From Alphaproteobacteria bacterium (lineage in GTDB: Bacteria > Pseudomonadota > Alphaproteobacteria > BOG-932 > Roseiterribacteraceae), in contig CAJCJC010000143.1 of assembly GCA_903970575.1 (NCBI GenBank), positions 1-11,727 on the forward strand: DNA of 11,727 bases, given 5' to 3'. Positions 6,602-11,727 of the stretch are shown here, in pieces. The translations under genes and the position numbers were made by a program. The notes under the pieces were generated by a model that worked only from the letters and a program-made list of their open reading frames with translations, did not search any database and was not told the origin of the DNA. Position 1 is the stretch's first letter. Each line of letters starts with the position of its first letter.

Positions 6602-6626
6602 GGAACGACCGCTCCCATGCGGGGTT
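6602..6626 (+). promoter_or_regulatory. Candidate EcfG (general stress sigma factor) promoter for the ferritin-like gene
   Basis: GGAAC at 6602-6606 and GGTT at 6623-6626 are 16 bases apart. The alphaproteobacterial EcfG/SigT consensus is GGAAC, 16-17 bases, CGTT, so only one consensus base differs. Transcription would start near 6632, about 60 bases before the ATG at 6691. It lies in the gap after the DUF6481-type gene, a sensible place. This is a pattern match, not proof. Confidence 0.5.
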
Positions 6627-6690
6627 AGTGTCGCGAGGCTGGCGAGCTTTATCGCCGGCCATTCTTTCTCTCAAGCGTATCGAGGCCTCC

Positions 6691-7221
6691 ATGAGCGAAT
6701 TCATTTCCGACTTGTCCGCCATTCGTGAGCGTGCGCGGCAAAGCATACAGGATGGGGCGGTTACCGGCGCCTATAAGGCCGATCGCGAAAAGGTCGTTGA
6801 AGTTTTGAACGAGGCCCTGGCGACCGAGTTGGTCTGCGTATTGCGATACAAGCGTCATTATTACATGGCAAAAGGCATCAACTCGGATGCGGTGAAAGCC
6901 GAATTTCTGGAGCATGCCGGTGAAGAACAGGAGCACGCCGACTGGATCGCCGAGCGTATCGCGCAGCTTGGAGGCGACCCGAATTTCAGTCCGGTCGGAT
7001 TGGCTGACCGCAGCCATTCGGAATACGCCCCAGGCACGGATTTGCGCTCGATGATCACCGAAGATCTAATCGCCGAGCGCATCGCTATCGAAACCTATTC
7101 CGAGATCATCCGTTGGCTCGGCGATGACGACCCGACCTCACGCAAACTGATGATCGATATCCTTAAGGTCGAAGAAGAACACGCCGATGACATGGCCAAT
7201 CTCCTCAGCCGGGTGGGTTGA
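6691..7221 (+). CDS. Bacterioferritin-like diiron protein without haem ligand
   Basis: This is a ferritin-superfamily four-helix-bundle protein of 176 residues, expected to oxidise Fe(II) and store or detoxify iron. By alignment to E. coli Bfr all six ferroxidase ligands are present: Glu46, Glu79, His82, Glu129, Glu161 and His164. The haem-ligating Met of Bfr (Met52) corresponds to Gln80 here, so classic haem binding is not expected. Only 12 residues follow His164, compared with 28 in E. coli Bfr, so the short fifth helix lining the fourfold pore is absent. Conversely about 28 residues are added at the N-terminus. ATG 6691 is chosen because GAGG lies 5 bases upstream and the reading frame before it (from 6628) would overlap the probable promoter. 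It ends 15 bases from the convergent CorC-like gene. A Dps-like or rubrerythrin-like role is the alternative. Confidence 0.85.
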   Translation: MSEFISDLSAIRERARQSIQDGAVTGAYKADREKVVEVLNEALATELVCVLRYKRHYYMAKGINSDAVKAEFLEHAGEEQEHADWIAERIAQLGGDPNFSPVGLADRSHSEYAPGTDLRSMITEDLIAERIAIETYSEIIRWLGDDDPTSRKLMIDILKVEEEHADDMANLLSRVG

Positions 7222-7236
7222 GGACGAAGCCACGCG

Positions 7237-8118
7237 TCAGTTTCTGGCCGGTGGCGTTAGACGCAGAGTTTGTATCTGGTTGCGATGGCGCTTCAGAATT
7301 TCGAAACGACATCCGAAAAACGTATAGGTCTGCCCGACTTCGGGAACATGCCGAGACTCGTGGATGACCAGCCCGGCGATGGTCGAGTAATCGGTTTCAT
7401 CTGGTAGACGCCAGTCGAATTCCCGGTTCAGGTCGCGAACGGTCACCGTTCCGTCGACGATGTAACTGCCATCGGGCTGGGCGAATACCCCGGACACATG
7501 GGTGTCGAGCTCGTCGGTAATATCGCCGACGATCTCTTCCAGGATATCTTCAAGCGTCACCAAACCTTGCAAAGACCCATATTCGTCGACGACGAGGGCA
7601 AAATGCTCGCGTCGTTCCCGAAACGCGTCGAGCTGATCTAGCAGGCTTGTCGCGTCTGGCACGAACCACGGCTTCGATGCAATCTGTTCGATGTTGAGGC
7701 TATCGATCCGGCCGCGCGCGGCTCGCACCGCCCGGAGCAGTGACTTGGCGTGGACGACGCCGACGATGTTGTCAGGCTCGTCGCGCCAGAGCGGCAGACG
7801 CGTATAGGCGCTCGCCAAGGCGGCGTCGACGATCTCCGTCGGCGGCAAATCCACATCCACCGTCACCATTTGCCGCCGATGAGTCATGACCGCTCCGACC
7901 GTCACTTCCGCCAGATCGAGAATCGACCGGAGCATTGCGCGTTCTTGCCGAACGTCCTCGGCGTCGATGGAATCGTCGCTGGTGTGCTCTTCAATCGCGC
8001 TGCGGAGCGCCTTGGTGAAATTATCCGGACGAAGTCGCCGCCGTATCCATCGCGCCGCCGGGTTTACAAGATAGCCGAAAATAACCCCAATGGCGGCGGC
8101 AATTAATAGCACTGTCAT
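7237..8118 (-). CDS. CBS-pair and CorC/HlyC domain protein (compact, no DUF21)
   Basis: The protein is 293 residues. One N-terminal hydrophobic segment (2-18) is followed by a basic stretch (22-30). It then has a CBS pair (about 77-133 and 142-197) with the family-typical VMTHRR (77-82) and FALVVDEYGSLQGLVTLEDILEEIVGDI region (173-200), and a C-terminal transporter-associated CorC/HlyC domain (212-288). CBS pairs bind adenosine nucleotides; family members are linked to Mg/Co homeostasis or membrane stability. Proteins at this aroB-adjacent locus usually carry a DUF21/CNNM membrane domain of about 150-180 residues; here it is missing, and there is no space for it. The ATG 8118 start follows the aroB stop by 7 bases, so it is the last gene of aroK-aroB-corC. 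A longer frame to 8214 would run into aroB and is rejected. The protein may be a membrane-anchored regulator rather than a transporter. Confidence 0.88.
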   Translation of the reverse strand: MTVLLIAAAIGVIFGYLVNPAARWIRRRLRPDNFTKALRSAIEEHTSDDSIDAEDVRQERAMLRSILDLAEVTVGAVMTHRRQMVTVDVDLPPTEIVDAALASAYTRLPLWRDEPDNIVGVVHAKSLLRAVRAARGRIDSLNIEQIASKPWFVPDATSLLDQLDAFRERREHFALVVDEYGSLQGLVTLEDILEEIVGDITDELDTHVSGVFAQPDGSYIVDGTVTVRDLNREFDWRLPDETDYSTIAGLVIHESRHVPEVGQTYTFFGCRFEILKRHRNQIQTLRLTPPARN

Positions 8119-8125
8119 GCGGTTA

Positions 8126-9241
8126 TTAAGCGGCCAGCGCGCGGAGCAGCGTCGTCTCGACGACGCCGGAATCCACGCCGCGCGCCACGAAGGCCTCCCC
8201 AATGCCGCGCGCAAGCACGAATGTCAGGCTCCCGCGCTCCGCCTTTTTGTCGTTGTACATGCGCCGCACAAGCGAAGACGGGCTGAAATCGTTGGTGCGC
8301 GGCGGCGATACCGGTAGGCCATGGCGCAGCAGATGGCCGCGCGCCGTCATGAGGTCGTTGGGCGAACAATGACCAAGTCGAACGGAGAGATCGAACGCCA
8401 GCACCATGCCGATCGATACGGCCTCGCCATGATTGAGCGTATCGCCGAAACCGGTTTCCGCCTCCAGCGCATGGGCGAATGTATGGCCGAGATTCAGAAG
8501 GGCTCGCGCGCCATTTTCACGCTCATCGCTCTCGACGATGCGCGCCTTGGCCTCGCAGCTTTTCGCGACCGCGGTTCGCAGCGCGTCGGGATCGCCGCTC
8601 AGGACCGCGGCGCCGTTGTCCTCGAGCCACTCGAAGAAAGGCTTGTCGCCGAGCAGACCGTATTTGACGATTTCGGCATAACCGGCCTTGAGTTCGCGCG
8701 GTGGCAGGGTCGCCAACGTGTCCGTGTCCGCCAGGACCAGCAAAGGCTGATGGAAGGCGCCGATCAGGTTCTTGCCATGGATGCTATCGATGGCGGTCTT
8801 GCCGCCGACGGAGCTGTCTACCTGCGCCAGCAGGGTTGTCGGAATCTGGATGAAGTCGACGCCGCGCAGCAGGGTCGCGGCGAGGAATCCGCCAAGATCG
8901 CCAACCACGCCGCCGCCGAGCGCAAGGATTATGCTTCGACGGTCGACGCCAAGCCCGAGAAGGGACTCGGCCGCGCGACCGAAGCTCTCGATACTTTTGC
9001 TGCCCTCTCCCGGCGGAACGACCACCGCCTCAGGCCGCTTCAGCCCCCCGGTCTCGATCGCGATTTGGAGCTTTTCCAGGTAGAGCGCGGCGACGTTTTC
9101 GTCACTGATGACAATCAAATCGCGGCCGGCGACGACAGGCTTGAGAAGCGCGCCCGCGCTTTCCAGCAAACCCGACCCGATGACGATGTCATAGGCGCGT
9201 CCCGCCAGATCGACGTGAACGCGCGTCGCCGTCGCGTTCAT
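8126..9241 (-). CDS. aroB: 3-Dehydroquinate synthase AroB
   Basis: AroB converts DAHP to 3-dehydroquinate, the second step of the shikimate pathway, using NAD+ and a divalent metal in the cytoplasm. The protein is 371 residues. The NAD-binding GGGVVGDLGGF is at 109-119. The substrate region VDSSVGGKTAID (141-152) and GKNLIGAFHQP (156-166) are intact. Metal ligands by family alignment are Glu190 (in GYAEIVKYG), His253 (LGHTFAHALE) and His271 (HGEAVSIGM). ATG 9241 is chosen because it overlaps the aroK TGA as ATGA, the usual coupling; a GTG three codons earlier (9250) is also possible. A G-rich stretch just upstream could help ribosome binding. With aroK upstream and the CorC-like gene 7 bases downstream it forms a classic alphaproteobacterial string. 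Nothing suggests a defect. Confidence 0.96.
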   Translation of the reverse strand: MNATATRVHVDLAGRAYDIVIGSGLLESAGALLKPVVAGRDLIVISDENVAALYLEKLQIAIETGGLKRPEAVVVPPGEGSKSIESFGRAAESLLGLGVDRRSIILALGGGVVGDLGGFLAATLLRGVDFIQIPTTLLAQVDSSVGGKTAIDSIHGKNLIGAFHQPLLVLADTDTLATLPPRELKAGYAEIVKYGLLGDKPFFEWLEDNGAAVLSGDPDALRTAVAKSCEAKARIVESDERENGARALLNLGHTFAHALEAETGFGDTLNHGEAVSIGMVLAFDLSVRLGHCSPNDLMTARGHLLRHGLPVSPPRTNDFSPSSLVRRMYNDKKAERGSLTFVLARGIGEAFVARGVDSGVVETTLLRALAA

Positions 9242-9858
9242 CGCCCCCACCCCAGATGGTTTCCGAGCGCCGCGATAACCGCGTTGACGGTTTGCTCCAC
9301 CGGTCCCGCGAAACTATCGACCACGAGATCCGCCTCCGCGTAGATCGGGTACCGGTTCGCCATGAGCTCCGCGAGCTTGGCCGTTCGGTCGACGCCCTCG
9401 AGAAGCGGACGCCGATGCGATCGGCTGGTTCGCGCCACGAGCGTATCCAAATCCGCGCGCAGCCACAAAGAAAGGGCGCGATCGCGAATCGTCGCCCGTG
9501 TAACCGGATCGATATAGGCGCCGCCGCCGGCGGCTATAATCGTTGGTGGGCCCTGCAACAAACGGGCGATCATCCGCCGCTCGCCGAGGCGGAACGCCGG
9601 TTCGCCGGCGTGGTTGAACAACTCGGTGATCGTCTTGCCGGTGTCGGCTTCGATGGCGTGATCCGCATCGACGAAGGGCACGGACAGAATTTCGGCGAGT
9701 CGCTTGCCAACGCGCGTCTTTCCTGCGCCCATCAGGCCGACAAGCACGATCGAGCGATCGAGGCTTGGCGCGCGGGCTGTGACCGACTCGGTTTGAGCCT
9801 GTATGGTTTGACTGGATTCCACGGCGCTGTTTATCACAAAGCCGTTTGCGATTGGCAA
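9238..9858 (-). CDS. aroK: Shikimate kinase AroK
   Basis: AroK phosphorylates shikimate at the 3-OH using ATP. The P-loop is GLMGAGKT (41-48), with the shikimate-binding FVDAD (62-66), FR (89-90), AGGGA (110-114) and the lid RRPLL (149-153), followed by NRYPIY. At its maximum extent the protein has 206 residues. The kinase core begins near residue 35, so the first 34 are an unconserved extension. The start is uncertain: TTG 9858 is the outer bound, with GTG at 9837 and 9822 in frame and no ribosome binding site at any of them. TTG 9858 would leave only 15 bases to the divergent small gene, and it overlaps a possible -35 box. A shorter start (GTG 9822, 194 residues, nearly leaderless) is therefore attractive. 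The stop overlaps aroB by 4 bases, so both steps are made from one transcript. Confidence 0.94.
   Translation of the reverse strand: MPIANGFVINSAVESSQTIQAQTESVTARAPSLDRSIVLVGLMGAGKTRVGKRLAEILSVPFVDADHAIEADTGKTITELFNHAGEPAFRLGERRMIARLLQGPPTIIAAGGGAYIDPVTRATIRDRALSLWLRADLDTLVARTSRSHRRPLLEGVDRTAKLAELMANRYPIYAEADLVVDSFAGPVEQTVNAVIAALGNHLGWGR
9808..9837 (+). promoter_or_regulatory. Possible sigma70-type promoter of the small-membrane-protein operon
   Basis: TTGACT (9808-9813), an 18-base spacer and TATCAC (9832-9837) match the housekeeping consensus in 5 of 6 and 4 of 6 positions. Transcription would start near 9844, about 30 bases before the ATG at 9874. It lies opposite the aroK 5' end. On the other strand TTGCCA (9858-9853), 17 bases and GATAAA (9835-9830) could drive aroK, so the two -10 boxes would overlap. 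Both are weak pattern matches. Confidence 0.35.
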
Positions 9859-9873
9859 TTAGCCGAGTATCTC

Positions 9874-10011
9874 ATGAAGATTGTCATCATCGTTATCGCC
9901 GTGATCGTGGCGCTTGTCGTCGTGCTTCTAGCGGTTCTCGCCAGCGTCGATATTCCGGCGCCATCGCGCACGATCGAGAAAACCATTCCCACCGACCGTC
10001 TGATCCATTAG
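9874..10011 (+). CDS. Small single-pass membrane protein, 45 residues, function unknown
   Basis: The ATG at 9874 opens a 45-residue frame ending in TAG. Residues 2-24 are almost purely Ile, Val, Leu and Ala, a clear transmembrane segment or uncleaved signal anchor, followed by a short tail with DIPAP at 26-30 and EKTIP at 35-39. The tail pattern (a Pro-Ala-Pro motif, then E-K-x-I-P) resembles small conserved alphaproteobacterial proteins as I remember them; I cannot name a family. A weak GAG lies 6-9 bases upstream of the ATG. The next gene starts 4 bases after its stop, so the two are surely cotranscribed. The tail probably faces the periplasm, although only one lysine lies before the helix. 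It is divergent from aroK. An in-frame opening continues upstream only as antisense of aroK. Confidence 0.65.
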   Translation: MKIVIIVIAVIVALVVVLLAVLASVDIPAPSRTIEKTIPTDRLIH

Positions 10012-10015
10012 GCCG

Positions 10016-11719
10016 ATGCGACCAATATCGACACGATCCAGAGTTACGCGATCGCGACCTGGAATAACGATCCCGACGGCCGTCGCTCTTGCGATGATCT
10101 TGGGTTTTTCGGCTTCGGCGGACGCGCAGTTTTGGGCTAACCCTCCGCATGGCGGCTCCGTACAATCCCCTAGCCAAACAGAACCTTCGGAGGAGCCGCC
10201 TCCCCGGCCCGATGGCGCGCAATATGCTCCCCCGACCTCAACCGCCGCCGTCCCAAGCGGCGATGCGGGCGCCGGCGACCAGCCCTGGGCCGCGCCGATA
10301 TCCGGCAGGGCGGGTTCGCTCGGCGGCTCCGGCGCGACAGGCCCGGACTCCGTCGGGACTCTGCCTGAGCGCGATACCGATTTCGATCGGCGCACCTGGC
10401 GGGATACCCCGTTTCCACTCGTCCTGAAGCTGATGGCGTCGATACCGAATCGGTTCGATTCGGCGGCGGAACATGAGCTTGCGAAAAGCCTTCTGGTCAG
10501 TATCGCCGATGCGCCGCCGGGGGATGACGGCGGTAGCCGACTTCTCGGCCTTAGGGTCCGCAAACTGCTGGCCATGGGCAATATCGACGATGCCGCGGCC
10601 CTCGCCCGAGCGGCGCCCGGCCTGCCCGACGATAAAGCCCTGGCGCATGATGAGGTCGAAGCCGAATTGCTGGCGGGCCAGATAGAGGCGGCCTGCATCG
10701 ACCTGCATGCCTTCGCATCCATCCTTACCGACCCGATCAGCCAGAATGCATTGCTGCTCTGCCGCCAGCGCGCGGGCGAGACGACCGAAAGCGGCGTCCC
10801 TATCGAGGCGTCGTCATTGGGTTCGGCGTCGCGCATCGCCGGCCTGCCCATGGGGCTCGATCCCGCGTCCGCTTCACCGCCTCAGCTCGTCGCGATGGCG
10901 CGGGAGCCAAGCCTTCCGCCGGAGCAACAGCTCGAGGCCGCCTTTCGCGCCGGCCGGGCCAGCGCTATGAGCGGCGAATCCCTCGTTTCCGCTTTCAGCG
11001 CTGTTCCCGCCACTTCTCCGGCCGAGGCCTCGGCCGGAGCGCCCACGAGCGGAACGGCGGCGGCCGAACTCTATCGCGCGATCAATCAGGAGGGCGATAC
11101 GCGCCAAAAGCTCGCCTTGGCGGAAGGCGCGATCCTGTCTCCGGCGGGCGTCGCCGACAAGATCGGGGTCGCGATGGTCAATCCGCTGCGCAACTTGCAG
11201 GCGGAGCCCGAGCTTGGCGTACTCGCCGCGCGCTTCGCTATGGTATTTTACACCGTGGGTGATTTTGAAGCCGCGACGCCATGGGCGGAATTGGCTGTGG
11301 CCTCCGGCGCGGGAGCGAGCTTGTGGCCCTATCGCGTGCTGCTGAAACAGGCCGATCCGATCGGTATCGGCGCATGGGAGCAACAATCTGGCCTGGATCG
11401 CCCCCATTTAGCGCGGATATTAACAGTTCTGTCCGCCTTTGGCGTCACAAATCCGCCGCCGCCCAGCGTGGCCGTCGCGGGCGACCGGCAGCGCGAGCCG
11501 GATTTCGCCGACCTGATCGCGATCGACCAGGCGGCGGCGAACGGCCATGTGGGCGAGACGACCCTGCGCGCCCTCGCCCTTCTGGGAACCGGCGGCCCGT
11601 CGCAGGCCCATCCGCTGGCGCTGAAACGGGCGCTGGCCGACCTTGACGCGGCTTTGCTCCATAACGAGGCGCACGCGCTTGCTTTCGAGGCGATCACCGC
11701 CACTCTAACCAGTCATTGA
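10016..11719 (+). CDS. Secreted helical-repeat (TPR-like) protein of unknown function
   Basis: This 567-residue protein has a signal peptide: basic N-terminus (Arg2, 8, 9, 12, 14), hydrophobic core about 18-31, likely cleavage after ADA at 37. A Pro/Ser/Gly/Ala-rich linker follows (about 41-118). The rest is alanine- and leucine-rich and looks like stacked antiparallel helices, TPR/SEL1-like, broken by a second low-complexity linker near 325-348. Two cysteines, 227 and 249, could form a disulfide in the periplasm. Proteins like this are often labelled 'antifreeze glycopeptide polyprotein' in alphaproteobacteria because of the Ala-rich composition, which does not indicate function. The small membrane protein gene ends 4 bases upstream, so the two form an operon divergent from aroK. 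ATG 10016 has only a weak AGG ribosome site. The stop is 8 bases from the window end. Confidence 0.85.
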   Translation: MRPISTRSRVTRSRPGITIPTAVALAMILGFSASADAQFWANPPHGGSVQSPSQTEPSEEPPPRPDGAQYAPPTSTAAVPSGDAGAGDQPWAAPISGRAGSLGGSGATGPDSVGTLPERDTDFDRRTWRDTPFPLVLKLMASIPNRFDSAAEHELAKSLLVSIADAPPGDDGGSRLLGLRVRKLLAMGNIDDAAALARAAPGLPDDKALAHDEVEAELLAGQIEAACIDLHAFASILTDPISQNALLLCRQRAGETTESGVPIEASSLGSASRIAGLPMGLDPASASPPQLVAMAREPSLPPEQQLEAAFRAGRASAMSGESLVSAFSAVPATSPAEASAGAPTSGTAAAELYRAINQEGDTRQKLALAEGAILSPAGVADKIGVAMVNPLRNLQAEPELGVLAARFAMVFYTVGDFEAATPWAELAVASGAGASLWPYRVLLKQADPIGIGAWEQQSGLDRPHLARILTVLSAFGVTNPPPPSVAVAGDRQREPDFADLIAIDQAAANGHVGETTLRALALLGTGGPSQAHPLALKRALADLDAALLHNEAHALAFEAITATLTSH

Positions 11720-11727
11720 GGCGGGGG

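Noticed and set aside
6177..6618. Several antisense frames over the DUF6481-type gene
   Set aside because: They arise from the repetitive Ala/Glu/Arg codons of the real gene and show low-complexity Arg/Ser/Pro or Leu/Gly-rich products only.
6628..6690. Upstream start for the ferritin-like protein (21 extra residues)
   Set aside because: It begins at a non-ATG codon, lacks family similarity and would start right at or before the predicted transcription start; ATG 6691 has a good ribosome site.
8119..8214. Longer CorC-like protein starting inside aroB
   Set aside because: The 32 extra residues overlap the aroB 3' end, are Arg/Trp/Ser-rich, and the hydrophobic MTVLLIAAAI start fits the family.
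8321..9343. 340-codon open frame on the + strand opposite aroB
   Set aside because: It is antisense to a clear aroB and the end of aroK; composition is that of a GC-rich shadow frame with no recognisable domain.
9256..9873. Open frame on the + strand opposite aroK that runs into the small membrane protein
   Set aside because: Its first 206 codons are antisense to aroK. Only the last 45 codons, from ATG 9874, look like a protein, with a transmembrane segment.

Overview
The window reads as chromosomal DNA of a GC-rich alphaproteobacterium; the order or family cannot be fixed from sequence alone. The main clues are an aroK-aroB-CorC/HlyC gene string, a DUF6481-type protein, an astaxanthin-type carotenoid cluster, and a candidate GGAAC/GTT promoter of the alphaproteobacterial general stress (EcfG) type. 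Coding density is very high: no gene-free stretch exceeds 180 bases, and several neighbouring genes overlap by 4 bases.

Bases 1-3933 carry carotenoid genes. The 3' part of crtI (phytoene desaturase, cut by the window edge) and crtB (phytoene synthase) run on the + strand. crtZ (beta-carotene 3-hydroxylase), crtW (4-ketolase) and crtE (GGPP synthase) run toward them on the - strand. Together they take FPP/IPP to GGPP, phytoene and desaturated lycopene-type product, then hydroxylate and ketolate beta-rings. No lycopene cyclase (crtY) is visible, so one must lie outside the window, perhaps upstream of crtI.

Bases 4006-6016 hold a membrane fatty-acid-hydroxylase/sterol-desaturase family protein, divergent from crtZ, and an Old Yellow Enzyme-type ene-reductase. 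The first is the most interesting carotenoid lead. The known carotenoid 2,2'-beta-hydroxylase CrtG belongs to the same broad superfamily and sits in an astaxanthin cluster in Brevundimonas.

Bases 6169-7221 carry a coiled-coil DUF6481-type protein and a bacterioferritin-like protein. The latter keeps all six diiron ligands but lacks the haem-ligand methionine and the C-terminal fifth helix. A candidate EcfG promoter precedes it. With the carotenoids and ene-reductase, this stretch could be an antioxidant neighbourhood; that is inference.

Bases 7237-9858 (- strand) hold aroK-aroB (shikimate pathway) and a compact CBS/CorC protein in a tightly packed operon. Divergent from aroK is a two-gene unit: a 45-residue single-pass membrane protein and a 567-residue secreted helical-repeat protein of unknown function. 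No mobile element, CRISPR array, rRNA or tRNA gene was seen.
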